DNA from: Flagellimonas onchidii | GTDB lineage: Bacteria; Bacteroidota; Bacteroidia; Flavobacteriales; Flavobacteriaceae | Assembly: GCF_004804315.1 (NCBI RefSeq) | Contig: NZ_SRXX01000009.1 | Span: forward strand, 1 to 64,000 | Length of the DNA: 64,000 nucleotides | Reading direction: 5' to 3' | Shown: positions 35,027 through 45,329 of the stretch, one piece after another | Position numbering within the stretch: position 1 is the first letter of the stretch | Layout: each line of letters opens with the position of its first letter | Notes under the pieces: model-generated | The model's database searches: none | What the model was told of the DNA's origin: nothing | Seen by the model: only the letters and a program-made list of their open reading frames with translations | Made by a program: the position numbers and the translations under genes

Positions 35027-35052
35027 TGTCAGGTCGAGCGCAGTCGAGACCT
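35027..35052 (+). repeat. Left palindromic repeat flanking the GIY-YIG gene
   Basis: TGTCAGGTCGAGCGCAGTCG, then AGACCT. It matches the right flank (35381-35406, inverted) at 25 of 26 positions, and ends 8 bases before the ATG of the nuclease gene. The space before it back to 34861 is AT-rich and holds no gene. Confidence 0.85.
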
Positions 35053-35060
35053 AATTAATC

Positions 35061-35381
35061 ATGAAGTTCTACTACGTTTATATTTTACTTTGCGCCGATG
35101 GGCTGACCTATACCGGAATCACCAATAACATTTCAAAAAGATTGGCCGAACATAAAAACGGTAAAATCACAACTTCCTTCACATACAAAAGAAGACCCGT
35201 CAAACTTATTTTCCAACAAGAGTTTAATGATGTTCTCCAAGCTATTTCTTTTGAAAAGAAAATAAAAAAATGGAGCGCTAAAAAGAAAATTGCTTTGGCA
35301 AATGGTGATTTTGATTTACTACAGATATTGTCTGAATGTAGAAGCGCTTCACATCACAAATATCATCCCAATAAGGATTGA
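35061..35381 (+). CDS. Single-domain GIY-YIG endonuclease (UPF0213/YhbQ-like)
   Basis: A 106-residue protein that is almost entirely a GIY-YIG nuclease domain: YYVYILLCADG (GIY position YVY), then LTYTGITNN (YIG position YTG), catalytic-type Arg in ISKRLAEH, and the metal-binding Glu in ISFEKKIKKWS. The domain nicks DNA in known homologues. The tail ECRSASHHKYHPNKD is extra. Palindromic repeats lie on both sides in inverted orientation, the right one starting with the last base of the stop codon; this is a compact repeat-gene-repeat cassette. Confidence 0.9.
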   Translation: MKFYYVYILLCADGLTYTGITNNISKRLAEHKNGKITTSFTYKRRPVKLIFQQEFNDVLQAISFEKKIKKWSAKKKIALANGDFDLLQILSECRSASHHKYHPNKD

Positions 35382-35406
35382 GGTCTCGACTCCGCTCGAC
35401 CTGACA
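35381..35406 (-). repeat. Right palindromic repeat flanking the GIY-YIG gene
   Basis: Minus strand: TGTCAGGTCGAGCGGAGTCG, then AGACCT. One base differs from the left flank. It abuts the nuclease stop codon and lies 20 bases from the end of the convergent carboxylase gene. Confidence 0.85.
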
Positions 35407-35426
35407 TTTCTTCTGACAACCTACAT

Positions 35427-36968
35427 TTACAAAGGGATATTCCCATGCTTCTTTTTAGGGGTCCGCACTTGCTTTTTCTCCAACATGGCAAATGCCTTTA
35501 ACAACTTACGCCTTGTATTCTTTGGTAAGATGACCTCATCAATAAATCCTCGTTGCGCAGCACGATAAGGATTGGCAAATTTATCGGCATACTCGGCTTC
35601 TTTTTCCTTCAGCTTGGCTTCCGGGTCATCCGCTGCAGCAATTTCTCGGCGGAAAATAATCTCACTTGCCCCTTTGGCACCCATTACAGCAATCTCTGCT
35701 GTTGGCCATGCAAAGTTGAAATCAGCACCAATATGTTTGGAGTTCATCACATCATAGGCCCCTCCATACGCCTTTCGGGTAATCACGGTGACTCTTGGTA
35801 CGGTAGCCTCACTAAGTGCATACAGCAGTTTTGCACCATGCATTATGATTCCATTCCACTCTTGGTCCGTTCCAGGTAAAAACCCTGGGACATCAACCAA
35901 CACCAGCAACGGAATATTGAACGCATCACAAAAACGAGTAAATCGAGCTGCTTTGGTAGAACTGTTTACATCCAAGACTCCTGCCAAAAACAACGGTTGA
36001 TTGGCTATTATCCCAACACTTCTCCCACCCAGTCGGGCAAAACCTACAATAATGTTTTCGGCATAATCTTTATGAATCTCATAAAAAGAACCCGTATCAA
36101 TAATCCCATTTATCACTTCGTGCATGTCATAGGGTTTATTGGGGTTATCAGGCACAATATTGGAAAGTTCATCCCTGACTTCCTCCCCTAAAGTATACTG
36201 GAGTGTCTTTGGAATTTCTGAATTGTTTTGAGGAAGGTAATCCAATAGCTTTTTAATATCATCCAAACAAGCGGCATCGTTGCTTGAGGTTTTATGCGCT
36301 ACTCCAGACTTTGCAGCGTGGGTGCTTGCTCCACCCAATTCTTCGGAGGTCACTTCTTCATTGGTCACGGTTTTTACCACATTGGGCCCTGTCACGAACA
36401 TATAACTGGTTTCTTCTACCATTACAATGAAATCGGTCATTGCTGGAGAATATACAGCACCTCCAGCACATGGTCCCATTACCGCAGATATTTGGGGAAT
36501 AACACCTGAAGACTGTACATTTCGATAAAAAATATCCGCATACCCTCCTAAGGATTTTACTCCTTCCTGGATTCGAGCTCCTCCTGAATCATTTAATCCA
36601 ATAATAGGGGCACCTACTTTCATGGCCAAATCCATCACTTTACAGATTTTTTCGGCATGGGTTTCAGATAAGGCTCCTCCAAAGACTGTGAAATCTTGGG
36701 CATATACATAAACCAATCTCCCATTGATAGCCCCGTAACCAGTAACCACCCCATCTCCGTAATAAATCTCTTTATCCATACCAAAATCTGTGGTTCGGTG
36801 GGTCACTAAAATGCCCATTTCCTCAAAGGAACCTTCATCCAACAAATATTGAATCCGCTCTCGGGCAGTAAGCTTTTTCTTTTGGTGTTGTTTTTTAATC
36901 CGCTTTTCACCACCACCCAAATGAGCTTCTTCAATTTTATCTTTAAGTATCTTTATTTTGGAATCCAT
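35427..36968 (-). CDS. pccB: Acyl-CoA carboxylase carboxyltransferase subunit (propionyl-CoA carboxylase beta type)
   Basis: A 513-residue biotin-dependent carboxyltransferase with both crotonase-like halves in one chain: [20 protein letters not shown] and [16 protein letters not shown] in the N-terminal half, [19 protein letters not shown] and [19 protein letters not shown] in the C-terminal half. Transfers carboxyl from carboxybiotin to propionyl-CoA (or another acyl-CoA). It follows the biotin carboxylase gene by 5 bases. MutAB encoded 3 kb away makes propionyl-CoA the likely substrate; acetyl-CoA or methylcrotonyl-CoA remain possible. Confidence 0.9.
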   Translation of the reverse strand: MDSKIKILKDKIEEAHLGGGEKRIKKQHQKKKLTARERIQYLLDEGSFEEMGILVTHRTTDFGMDKEIYYGDGVVTGYGAINGRLVYVYAQDFTVFGGALSETHAEKICKVMDLAMKVGAPIIGLNDSGGARIQEGVKSLGGYADIFYRNVQSSGVIPQISAVMGPCAGGAVYSPAMTDFIVMVEETSYMFVTGPNVVKTVTNEEVTSEELGGASTHAAKSGVAHKTSSNDAACLDDIKKLLDYLPQNNSEIPKTLQYTLGEEVRDELSNIVPDNPNKPYDMHEVINGIIDTGSFYEIHKDYAENIIVGFARLGGRSVGIIANQPLFLAGVLDVNSSTKAARFTRFCDAFNIPLLVLVDVPGFLPGTDQEWNGIIMHGAKLLYALSEATVPRVTVITRKAYGGAYDVMNSKHIGADFNFAWPTAEIAVMGAKGASEIIFRREIAAADDPEAKLKEKEAEYADKFANPYRAAQRGFIDEVILPKNTRRKLLKAFAMLEKKQVRTPKKKHGNIPL

Positions 36969-36973
36969 CTGTA

Positions 36974-38416
36974 TTAGTTTGTGGGTAGTTTTACGATTTT
37001 TTTGTCTTCAAGATATTGATGCAAAGCAATCATAGCGGCAATCTTGGCTTCTCCTTCGTTTTTCTCATTTATTCTTTCCGACGAATAATAGTTCTTAACA
37101 AAATGGGTGTCAAAATTCCCGGAACGGAAGGCTTCGTGCTCAAAGACATAGGTTCCAAAGGGTAAAGTGGTCTGCACCCCTTTTATCTGATAATCATCAA
37201 TCGCTTCCAACATGAGTTCAATCGCTTCTTCACGGGTTTTACCATAGGTAATCAATTTTGAAATCATCGGGTCATAGTAAATCGGAACATCCATTCCTTC
37301 TTCAAAACCATTATCAACTCGTATGCCTTCTCCAACAGGAAGCTGATAGGTTTCTAAATTACCGACACTCGGCAGAAAATCGTTAAGTGGGTCTTCGGCG
37401 TAAACACGAAGCTCTAAAGCATGTCCATGAATATTCAGATCTTTTTGTTCAATTGGGAGTTCCTCCCCTCTTGCAACTTTAATTTGCAACTCTACCAAAT
37501 CAATACCCGTAATCATTTCCGTAACAGGGTGCTCTACTTGCAAACGGGTATTCATTTCGAGAAAATAGAAATTCATGTCGGCATCAAGCAAAAACTCCAC
37601 CGTTCCAGCTCCAACATAGTCGCAGGCCTTAGCCACCTTTGTTGCCGCTATACCCATTTCCTCCCTAAGTTTTGGTGTCAAAACAGAGGACGGCGCCTCT
37701 TCAACGACTTTCTGGTGTCTTCTTTGGATGCTACATTCCCGCTCAAAAAAGTGCAACACATTACCATAGGTATCAGCCATTACCTGAATCTCAATATGCC
37801 TTGGTGAAGTAACATATTTTTCCAAAAAGACAGAGCCATCACCAAAAGCAGAAGTAGCTTCACTTATAGCCCGCTCCATTTGAGATTCCAAATCTTGTTC
37901 TTTTTCAACGATCCGCATACCTTTTCCACCACCACCGGCCGATGCCTTTATCAAAATTGGATACCCTATTTCATTGGCAATTTCTTGTGCTTTTGCAACA
38001 TCTGTAATGGCCTCATCGATTCCAGGCACCATGGGAATGTCATATGCCTTAACCGTTTCCTTGGCCATAAGTTTGCTTCCCATAATACGAATAGCGTTAG
38101 ATTTAGGCCCAATAAAAATCAAATCGTTTTTTTCTACGGATTCCGCAAAGTCTGCATTTTCACTCAAGAAGCCATATCCTGGGTGAATCCCATCAACATT
38201 TAACTCCTTTGCGGCCTTAATAATCTTATCTCCCAACAAATAAGATTGGCTTGAAGGTGCTTTCCCAATGCAAACGGCTTCATCAGCAAATCTTACGTGT
38301 GGTGTGTTTCTATCAGCCTCTGAAAAAACTGCAACAGTTGAAATTCCCATTTTCTTGGCCGTTTTCATTACCCTTAAGGCTATTTCCCCACGATTTGCAA
38401 CCAATATTTTTTTCAT
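36974..38416 (-). CDS. accC: Biotin carboxylase subunit of the acyl-CoA carboxylase
   Basis: A 480-residue ATP-grasp enzyme that carboxylates biotin on the carrier subunit. Visible are the N-terminal [33 protein letters not shown], the glycine-rich lid [12 protein letters not shown] (about residues 157-168), [18 protein letters not shown] and the C-terminal biotin-carboxylase domain. Middle gene of the three-gene operon carrier, carboxylase, transferase; spacing of 8 and 5 bases. The symbol follows common use; pccA-like would fit as well. Confidence 0.93.
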   Translation of the reverse strand: MKKILVANRGEIALRVMKTAKKMGISTVAVFSEADRNTPHVRFADEAVCIGKAPSSQSYLLGDKIIKAAKELNVDGIHPGYGFLSENADFAESVEKNDLIFIGPKSNAIRIMGSKLMAKETVKAYDIPMVPGIDEAITDVAKAQEIANEIGYPILIKASAGGGGKGMRIVEKEQDLESQMERAISEATSAFGDGSVFLEKYVTSPRHIEIQVMADTYGNVLHFFERECSIQRRHQKVVEEAPSSVLTPKLREEMGIAATKVAKACDYVGAGTVEFLLDADMNFYFLEMNTRLQVEHPVTEMITGIDLVELQIKVARGEELPIEQKDLNIHGHALELRVYAEDPLNDFLPSVGNLETYQLPVGEGIRVDNGFEEGMDVPIYYDPMISKLITYGKTREEAIELMLEAIDDYQIKGVQTTLPFGTYVFEHEAFRSGNFDTHFVKNYYSSERINEKNEGEAKIAAMIALHQYLEDKKIVKLPTN

Positions 38417-38424
38417 ACTCGATT

Positions 38425-38910
38425 TTATTGAAATTCAATCAACAATTGCTTTTTATCAACCGCTTCACCTTGTTTTGCAGTAATTTTCTTAACAACTCCA
38501 CTTCTTGGTGAAGTGATGATGTTTTCCATTTTCATAGCTTCAAGTACCAATAACGGCTGATCCTCCTCCACTTCTTCCCCCTCTTCCACCGAAATTTCCA
38601 AAATAAGTCCTGGCATTGGGGCCGATATAGAGTTGATGTTTTTAGAACCATTGGATGCAAAACCCATTTTTTTTATGAGTTCATCCAATGGTGTACCAAT
38701 TGATGTTTGATACTCCTTTCCATCAACCTTTACCGTGTATAACCTCTTGTTGAAATCTTTGGTAATAATCTCAACCTTGAATGATGTGTCATTCTTTAAA
38801 ATATGGAAGGTGTTTTTTCCTATTTTGAGAATATCCAGTTCAACAATATCCTCCTCTGATAATTGAAAATCAAAGTTCCCATTTACTTTGATGGTATGCG
38901 TCTTTTCCAT
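38425..38910 (-). CDS. Biotin carboxyl carrier subunit of the acyl-CoA carboxylase
   Basis: A 161-residue carrier protein. The C-terminal biotinyl domain (about residues 85-161) has the biotinylated Lys in EAMKMEN, and the N-terminal half is a linker-like domain seen in pyruvate/propionyl carboxylase carriers. Start chosen at ATG 38910 (MEKTHTIKVNG); an upstream ATG at 38925 adds MRTIF. A -7 box TAGATTTG lies at 38968-38975. First gene of the operon. Confidence 0.9.
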   Translation of the reverse strand: MEKTHTIKVNGNFDFQLSEEDIVELDILKIGKNTFHILKNDTSFKVEIITKDFNKRLYTVKVDGKEYQTSIGTPLDELIKKMGFASNGSKNINSISAPMPGLILEISVEEGEEVEEDQPLLVLEAMKMENIITSPRSGVVKKITAKQGEAVDKKQLLIEFQ

Positions 38911-38967
38911 AAAAATTGTTCTCATGGGTTAGCCAGATAAATATAAGATTAATGCCATAATACTAAG

Positions 38968-38975
38968 CAAATCTA
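38968..38975 (-). promoter_or_regulatory. -7 box for the carboxylase operon
   Basis: TAGATTTG on the minus strand, 57 bases before ATG 38910; -33 not convincing. Confidence 0.35.
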
Positions 38976-39056
38976 ATTTCATAATCTTTTATGGGTTATG
39001 ATAATAATCATCCATTATTAAACTGAACAGATGTAACTATGCATCAATATTGGTAA

Positions 39057-39086
39057 CTTGAAAATCTTATCAAATGCTTACTTTTG
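39057..39086 (+). promoter_or_regulatory. Promoter of the udk-mutB operon
   Basis: CTTG (39057-39060), 18 bases, TACTTTTG (39079-39086), 17 bases before ATG 39104. The in-frame ATG at 39074 lies upstream of the box and therefore cannot be the start. Confidence 0.55.
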
Positions 39087-39103
39087 GGCTTAAAATTATT
39101 ACC

Positions 39104-39712
39104 ATGCTAATATTGGGAATTGCAGGGGGTACAGGTTGCGGAAAAACCACCGTGGTTAATCAAATAGTGGGTCAACTACCGGAAAACGAAGTTGGTGTTA
39201 TCTCTCAAGATTCTTATTACAATGACCTTTCACATTTAACTAAGGAAGAGCGGGGGAAAGTTAATTTTGACCATCCCAATTCGATAGATTTTGACTTGTT
39301 GATTTCCCATTTAGAGCAATTAAAAGAAGGAAAATCTATAGATAAACCCATCTATTCTTTTGTAGAAGAAACAAGACTTACCAAGACTATTCCAACAGAA
39401 CCCAGAAAGGTAATGATCGTAGAAGGTATTTTGGTGCTGAGCAATGCTAAACTTCGAGATATGTTTGATATCAAAATCTATGTCCATGCGGATTCTGATG
39501 AACGTTTAATAAGAAGATTGCAAAGAGACATCCGCGAACGTGGGCACGATTTGGAAAAGGTGTTGACAAGATACCAAACTGCCGTGAAACCAATGCATCA
39601 GCAATTTATAGAGCCTTCAAAAGAATTTGCGGATATTATTATCCCCAATAACCATTACAATACCGTTGCCGTTGATATGGTACGTACGATAATAAACGAT
39701 AGGCTACATTAA
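39104..39712 (+). CDS. udk: Uridine kinase
   Basis: A 202-residue P-loop kinase that phosphorylates uridine and cytidine in pyrimidine salvage. Walker A GIAGGTGCGKTT (residues 5-16), SQDSYYNDLS, FDHPNSIDFD, VEGILVL and the lid RRLQRDIRERG are all typical. Start ATG 39104 (MLILGIAGGTG) is fixed by the promoter. One base separates its stop from the next start, so it leads a four-gene operon. Confidence 0.94.
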   Translation: MLILGIAGGTGCGKTTVVNQIVGQLPENEVGVISQDSYYNDLSHLTKEERGKVNFDHPNSIDFDLLISHLEQLKEGKSIDKPIYSFVEETRLTKTIPTEPRKVMIVEGILVLSNAKLRDMFDIKIYVHADSDERLIRRLQRDIRERGHDLEKVLTRYQTAVKPMHQQFIEPSKEFADIIIPNNHYNTVAVDMVRTIINDRLH

Positions 39713-39713
39713 A

Positions 39714-40043
39714 ATGGGACTAAAAGGGTTAAGAAACAAAAGATGGTTCAAGGTAATGACCAACATGTATGTGCTGGTACTCACCATTTTTGTCATTTGG
39801 ATGGCGTTTTTTGACACCAATTCCCTGCTCATCCATTTAGAATTGCGGAAAGAAATTAAAAAATTGGAAAAGCAGAAAGAATTCCTTCAAGGAGAAATCG
39901 ACAAAGATAAAGAGGTTCTTGAAAAGTTATCTGACAAAGGAGAACTGGAAAAGTTTGCACGCGAGAAGTATTATATGAAGAAAGAGAATGAAGAGATCTT
40001 TTTGATTGAATATGAGGACAGTCTGAAAACTAAAAGGGAATGA
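39714..40043 (+). CDS. Septum-formation initiator FtsB/DivIC family protein
   Basis: A 109-residue bitopic membrane protein: short basic N-terminus, one membrane segment (about residues 17-35, NMYVLVLTIFVIWMAFF), then a coiled coil (IKKLEKQKEFLQGEIDKDKE, VLEKLSDKG) and the conserved ELEKFAREKYYMKKENEEIF end. In other bacteria FtsB/DivIC bridges division proteins at the septum. The stop overlaps the mutA start by ATGA (40040-40043). Confidence 0.88.
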   Translation: MGLKGLRNKRWFKVMTNMYVLVLTIFVIWMAFFDTNSLLIHLELRKEIKKLEKQKEFLQGEIDKDKEVLEKLSDKGELEKFAREKYYMKKENEEIFLIEYEDSLKTKRE

Positions 40044-41437
40044 GTAAATCTAGTCTTTTTGGTGAATTCCCAAAAGTTTCCGCAAAACAATGGAAACAGA
40101 AAATCCAATTTGACCTGAAGGGAGCAGATTATAATAATACGCTCATTTGGGAATCTCAAGATGGCATCAAAATAAAACCCTTTTACCATACTGAAGATTT
40201 AAGGGAATTAAAAACATTTGATTTACCAGAAGACCATAACTGGAGAATTGCCCAATCTCTATATGTCGGCAATTCTAAGCTGGCCAATGAAAGAGCAGTT
40301 GATGTTCTGAAAAGAGGAGCAGAAAGTTTGATTTTTACAATTCCCAATACAGATTTTGATGTACAGACATTGCTGACCAACGTCAATTTGGAAGCCACTG
40401 CATTGTATTTCAATTTTGATTTTTTGGCTCTTGAACCCTTAGAAAATATACTCTCTTTATTACATGGAAAGAATACCTGCATCCATCTAAATATTGACCT
40501 TATTGGTAATCTGGCAAGAACAGGAAATTGGTTCCACAATCTAAAAAAAGACCATTCTATTCTAGAAGAAATTTTCAACTTGACCAAAAAACAAAATGTC
40601 AGCTCAACACTTAGTGTTGATCTATCCTTATATCAAAATGCCGGTGCCAATATGATACAGCAGCTAGCTTATAGTTTGGCCCATGCAAACGAATACCTCA
40701 ATTATTTTTCCAATATTACCACTAGCAAAATCGAAAGACCCTTATCTATTAATTTCAAAGTTTCGGTGGGCAGCAATTATTTCTTTGAAATAGCCAAGTT
40801 AAGAGCACTACGTTGGTTATGGAAAACCGTTTCATCTGCTTATGGCATTTCAAATGAGTGTCATATTTTGGCTCTTCCTTCCAGACGAAACAAGACATTA
40901 TATGATTACAACGTGAACATGCTACGGACCACATCAGAATGTATGTCTGCCATTCTAGGGGGAGCAGATGCTGTTTGCAATCTGTCTTATGATGCCATTT
41001 ATCATAAGGAAAATGAGTTTGGAGACCGTATTGCCAGAAATCAGCTTTTATTGTTAAAAGAAGAAAGTTATTTTGATGAAGCTTCAAAGGTTTCAAAAGG
41101 TTCCTACTATGTAGAATCATTGACAGAACAGTTAGCGGAAAAAGCATTAAGATTGTTCAAGAAGATTGAAAATTCTGGAGGTTTTTTGGCAGAGCTAAAA
41201 AAGGGAAACATCCAGAAAAAATTAAAAGAAAGTGCGGTAAAGGAGCAACAACTTTTTGATTCGGGTGAAATCGTATCTGTGGGCACCAATAAATTTCAGA
41301 ACACCGAGAATCGTATGAAGGGAGACCTAGAGCTGTATCCTTTTGTAAAGACAAAACCCAGAAAAACCATCATTGAACCCATCATTGAAAGACGTTTGGC
41401 GGAAGCATTGGAACAGAAAAGATTGGATAATGAGTAG
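40040..41437 (+). CDS. mutA: Methylmalonyl-CoA mutase small subunit
   Basis: A 465-residue homologue of the large subunit's barrel domain without a working cobalamin motif, as expected for the non-catalytic beta subunit. Landmarks: [38 protein letters not shown] helix ([17 protein letters not shown]) and [29 protein letters not shown]. Overlaps mutB by 8 bases. Works with MutB to interconvert methylmalonyl-CoA and succinyl-CoA. Confidence 0.93.
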   Translation: MSKSSLFGEFPKVSAKQWKQKIQFDLKGADYNNTLIWESQDGIKIKPFYHTEDLRELKTFDLPEDHNWRIAQSLYVGNSKLANERAVDVLKRGAESLIFTIPNTDFDVQTLLTNVNLEATALYFNFDFLALEPLENILSLLHGKNTCIHLNIDLIGNLARTGNWFHNLKKDHSILEEIFNLTKKQNVSSTLSVDLSLYQNAGANMIQQLAYSLAHANEYLNYFSNITTSKIERPLSINFKVSVGSNYFFEIAKLRALRWLWKTVSSAYGISNECHILALPSRRNKTLYDYNVNMLRTTSECMSAILGGADAVCNLSYDAIYHKENEFGDRIARNQLLLLKEESYFDEASKVSKGSYYVESLTEQLAEKALRLFKKIENSGGFLAELKKGNIQKKLKESAVKEQQLFDSGEIVSVGTNKFQNTENRMKGDLELYPFVKTKPRKTIIEPIIERRLAEALEQKRLDNE

Positions 41438-43508
41438 AAAGAACCTTCAAAATCTGGAATTGTCCACAAATAGCAAATCGAACCCAGAAGAAGGTTCAGC
41501 ACATGAATGTTCCAATTTCGCCGCTGGTATTCCACCATTTCTTCGTGGCCCCTACTCTACCATGTATGTACGTCGTCCATGGACCATTAGACAATATGCG
41601 GGTTTTTCAACAGCTGAGGAAAGCAATGCTTTTTACCGGAGAAACCTTAAAGGAGGTCAGAAAGGGCTTTCCGTTGCCTTCGACCTGCCCACACACCGAG
41701 GCTACGACAGTGACAATGAGCGTGTGATAGGTGATGTGGGAAAAGCAGGTGTTGCCATTGATTCTGTAGAGGACATGAAAGTGCTTTTTGATGGTATTCC
41801 TTTGGATAAAATGTCAGTTTCCATGACTATGAACGGGGCAGTGCTTCCCATAATGGCCTTTTACATCGTTGCTGCAGAGGAACAGGGTGTTTCCATGGAA
41901 AAACTCTCTGGAACTATACAAAATGACATTCTCAAAGAGTTCATGGTTAGGAATACATATATCTATCCACCTTCGCCTTCTATGCAAATTGTGGCTGATA
42001 TCTTTGAATTTACTAGCCAAAACATGCCCAAATTCAATAGTATCAGTATTTCTGGCTACCATATGCATGAAGCGGGAGCTCCCGCCGCAATTGAATTGGC
42101 ATACACTCTAGCGGACGGAATCGAGTACATAAGAACCGGTATAAAAGCTGGATTAAAAATTGATGATTTTGCTCCCCGGCTCTCCTTTTTCTGGGGAATT
42201 GGGATGAACCATTTCATAGAAATTGCCAAAATGCGGGCTGGTCGAATGCTATGGGCTAAATTGGTCAAGGAATTTGGTCCAAAAAATGAAAAATCCCTGA
42301 TGTTGCGTACCCATAGCCAGACCAGTGGATGGAGTTTAACAGAGCAAGACCCTTTCAACAACGTGGCCCGCACAACAATCGAAGCCATGGCTGCAGCTTT
42401 TGGCGGTACGCAGAGTTTGCACACAAATGCTTTGGATGAAGCTATTGCCCTTCCCACAGATTTTTCAGCAAGAATTGCAAGAAATACACAGATTTACCTG
42501 CAACAAGAAACCCATATTACCAAAACCGTTGATCCTTGGGCAGGAAGTCATGTAGTGGAAGAACTCACCCAGAAAATTGCTGAGGAAGCATGGAATCTGA
42601 TTCAAGAAGTGGAAAAATTAGGCGGAATGACCCAAGCCATAGAAGCAGGTATTCCCAAGATGCGGATTGAAGAAGCTTCAGCAAAAAAGCAAGCACGTAT
42701 CGATAGTGGTCAGGATACTATCGTTGGGGTCAACAAATATCTTTTAAAGGATGAGGATGAGCTTCAAATCCTTGAAGTGGATAATGACAAAGTTCGCAAA
42801 CAACAGATTGAACAATTGCAAAACCTTAAATCTGGGAGGGATGAAAATGCAGTTCAAATAGCCCTTAAAAAAATAACAACCGCTTCCGAAATGGCTTTGC
42901 AAACCGGGTCTGAACGTGAAAATTTATTAGCTTTAGCCGTTACAGCTGCCAAACATAGAGCTACCTTGGGTGAAATCAGTGACGCCATGGAAAGTGCTTT
43001 TGGCAGGTATCAGGCAAAAATACAATCGTTCACGGGGGTGTATTCTAAAGAAATTAAAAACGACAAAAGCTTCGATACGGCAAAAAGGATGGCCGATGAT
43101 TTTGCCTCGGAAGAAGGTAGAAGACCCAGAATCATGATAGCCAAAATGGGTCAGGATGGCCATGACCGTGGGGCAAAAGTGGTGGCTACGGGTTATGCCG
43201 ACCTTGGTTTTGATGTGGATATTGGCCCATTGTTCCAAACCCCTTCGGAAGTTGCGAAACAAGCCGTAGAAAACGATGTACATGTCTTGGGTGTTTCTTC
43301 CTTGGCCGGAGGGCACAAAACATTGGTTCCAGAAGTAATCAAGGAGCTAAAAAAGCATGGACGGGAAGATATTTTGGTTATCGTCGGTGGGGTGATTCCA
43401 AAACAAGACTACGAACACTTACTGGACAATGGCGCTGTGGCAGTGTTCGGACCGGGTACCAAAATCAGCGAAGCAGCCATCGAAATATTACGCATTCTAT
43501 CTGATTGA
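41430..43508 (+). CDS. mutB: Methylmalonyl-CoA mutase large (catalytic) subunit
   Basis: A 692-residue adenosylcobalamin enzyme. Barrel domain: [98 protein letters not shown]-terminal B12 domain with the lower-ligand motif [28 protein letters not shown] and VGGVIP. Start ATG 41430 lies inside the end of mutA. With the carboxylase at 35.4-38.9 kb it completes propionyl-CoA to succinyl-CoA apart from the epimerase, not seen here. No cobalamin riboswitch is visible upstream of the operon. Confidence 0.97.
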   Translation: MSRKNLQNLELSTNSKSNPEEGSAHECSNFAAGIPPFLRGPYSTMYVRRPWTIRQYAGFSTAEESNAFYRRNLKGGQKGLSVAFDLPTHRGYDSDNERVIGDVGKAGVAIDSVEDMKVLFDGIPLDKMSVSMTMNGAVLPIMAFYIVAAEEQGVSMEKLSGTIQNDILKEFMVRNTYIYPPSPSMQIVADIFEFTSQNMPKFNSISISGYHMHEAGAPAAIELAYTLADGIEYIRTGIKAGLKIDDFAPRLSFFWGIGMNHFIEIAKMRAGRMLWAKLVKEFGPKNEKSLMLRTHSQTSGWSLTEQDPFNNVARTTIEAMAAAFGGTQSLHTNALDEAIALPTDFSARIARNTQIYLQQETHITKTVDPWAGSHVVEELTQKIAEEAWNLIQEVEKLGGMTQAIEAGIPKMRIEEASAKKQARIDSGQDTIVGVNKYLLKDEDELQILEVDNDKVRKQQIEQLQNLKSGRDENAVQIALKKITTASEMALQTGSERENLLALAVTAAKHRATLGEISDAMESAFGRYQAKIQSFTGVYSKEIKNDKSFDTAKRMADDFASEEGRRPRIMIAKMGQDGHDRGAKVVATGYADLGFDVDIGPLFQTPSEVAKQAVENDVHVLGVSSLAGGHKTLVPEVIKELKKHGREDILVIVGGVIPKQDYEHLLDNGAVAVFGPGTKISEAAIEILRILSD

Positions 43509-43643
43509 CCCCCTGTAAAGCCCTTAAAACACTATCTTTAACTTTCTTTAACGCACATTATCAGGGTTATTCACCTTCTGTTAACAAAATACATTTTTTA
43601 ACGTCTTAAATAATTGTATTTTTAGCACCTAACTTACTATGAA

Positions 43644-44417
43644 ATGGGCAAGATAATTGCTATTGCAAATCAGAAGGGTGGTGTAGGTAAGACAACAACA
43701 ACGGTAAACCTAGCTGCCTCACTTGGTGTACTTGAAAAGAAAGTGTTGTTGATTGATGCAGACCCACAGGCCAATGCTACTTCTGGATTGGGTATTGAAG
43801 TAGATGGTGTTGAAAAGGGCACGTATCAATTACTGGAACACACTATGCCGGTAGAAGAGGTCATAATGAAGACCGATTCGCCAAATGTGGACCTTATTCC
43901 CGCACACATAGACCTTGTGGCAATTGAAATTGAGTTGGTCGACAAGGACAATAGAGAGTACATGCTAAAAGAAGCTCTTAAGAGTCTGGGTGATAAGTAT
44001 GATTTTGTCCTGATAGATTGTGCACCCTCTTTGGGTTTATTAACTCTAAATGCCCTTACAGCGGCTCATTCTGTAATGATTCCGATTCAATGCGAGTATT
44101 TTGCATTGGAAGGACTTGGAAAACTGTTGAATACGGTTAAAAGCGTTCAGAAAATCCATAACAACGACCTGGATATAGAAGGCATGCTTTTGACCATGTA
44201 TGATTCTAGGTTACGCTTGTCCAATCAAGTGGTGGAAGAAGTTAAAAAGCACTTTGCAGATATGGTATTCGATACCATCATACAAAGAAATGTTAGGCTA
44301 AGTGAAGCGCCAAGTTATGGTGAAAGCATTATCAAATATGATGCAAGCAGCAAGGGTGCGACCAATTACCTGAACTTGGCCAATGAAATATTGAAGAAAA
44401 ACAAGGAGAAAGTTTAA
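43644..44417 (+). CDS. parA: Chromosome-partitioning ATPase ParA (Soj)
   Basis: A 257-residue deviant-Walker ATPase: IAIANQKGGVGKTTTTVNLA (residues 4-23), LLIDADPQANATSGLG, and VLIDCAPSLGLLTLNAL. It forms nucleoid-bound dimers that move ParB-parS complexes. Length is that of chromosomal Soj proteins. A near-consensus box TATTTTTA lies at 43617-43624, 19 bases before the ATG. It leads a seven-gene run to 49.4 kb. Confidence 0.95.
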   Translation: MGKIIAIANQKGGVGKTTTTVNLAASLGVLEKKVLLIDADPQANATSGLGIEVDGVEKGTYQLLEHTMPVEEVIMKTDSPNVDLIPAHIDLVAIEIELVDKDNREYMLKEALKSLGDKYDFVLIDCAPSLGLLTLNALTAAHSVMIPIQCEYFALEGLGKLLNTVKSVQKIHNNDLDIEGMLLTMYDSRLRLSNQVVEEVKKHFADMVFDTIIQRNVRLSEAPSYGESIIKYDASSKGATNYLNLANEILKKNKEKV

Positions 44418-45329
44418 ATGGCGAAAGCAACTAAAAAACAGGCTTTGGGAAGAGGCCTGTCCGCTCTATTGAAAGATCCGGAAAATGATATTCAATCAGT
44501 TTCTGATAAAAATGCGGACAAGGTCATTGGCAATGTGGTCGAGCTTGATATAAAGTCTATTGAGGTGAACCCGTTTCAACCGCGTTCTAATTTCAATGAT
44601 GAAGCACTCCGTGAATTGGCAAGTTCCATAAAAGAACTGGGAATCATCCAGCCCATTACAGTACGCAAACTAGATTTCAATAAATTTCAACTCGTTTCTG
44701 GGGAAAGAAGGTTTAGAGCTTCCAAAATTGTAGGGCTTGAAACCATTCCTTCTTATATCCGAATTGCCAATGATCAAGAATCATTGGAAATGGCTTTGGT
44801 CGAAAATATCCAACGTCAAGATCTTGATCCCATTGAAATTGCCCTTTCCTATCAACGCCTTATTGATGAAGTTCAAGTAACCCAAGAAAAACTTAGTGAC
44901 CGGGTAGGTAAAAAACGTTCCACCATTACCAACTACTTACGTCTGCTAAAACTACATCCCATAATTCAAACAGGAATGCGAGATGGGTTTGTAAGTATGG
45001 GACATGGACGTGCTTTGATAAATATTGAAAAGAAAAAAGACCAAATCAATATTTATGAAAAAATTGTTTCAGAAGGCCTTTCTGTGCGGGAAACAGAACG
45101 ACTAGTGAAGGCTTATAAAGAATCTAAAAACCTAAAAGAACCTTTAAAAAAGGTCAATACCCCTAAAGAAGTTCCCAATTTTATTTCAAAAGGATTGGAT
45201 GCCATGAAAAAACACCTATCCTCCCGAGTAGATATTTCCACTTCACAAAATGGTAAGGGTAAAATTGTGATTCCTTTTCATTCAAAAGAAGAGTTCCAGC
45301 GATTAAAAAAATTATTGACAGGTGATTAA
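44418..45329 (+). CDS. parB: Chromosome-partitioning protein ParB
   Basis: A 303-residue CTP-dependent DNA clamp that loads at parS. N-terminal KKQALGRGLSALL, CTP-binding SGERRFRASKIVGLETIP and ENIQRQDLDPIEIALSYQRL, helix-turn-helix VGKKRSTITNYLRLLKL, and a C-terminal dimer domain. It starts at the base after the parA stop. No parS palindrome was found by eye in the window. Confidence 0.95.
   Translation: MAKATKKQALGRGLSALLKDPENDIQSVSDKNADKVIGNVVELDIKSIEVNPFQPRSNFNDEALRELASSIKELGIIQPITVRKLDFNKFQLVSGERRFRASKIVGLETIPSYIRIANDQESLEMALVENIQRQDLDPIEIALSYQRLIDEVQVTQEKLSDRVGKKRSTITNYLRLLKLHPIIQTGMRDGFVSMGHGRALINIEKKKDQINIYEKIVSEGLSVRETERLVKAYKESKNLKEPLKKVNTPKEVPNFISKGLDAMKKHLSSRVDISTSQNGKGKIVIPFHSKEEFQRLKKLLTGD

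Noticed and set aside
38926..39103. Cobalamin riboswitch controlling the udk-mutAB operon
   Set aside because: The intergenic space is AT-rich with no B12 box (GCCACTG-like) and the promoter lies 17 bases from the start.
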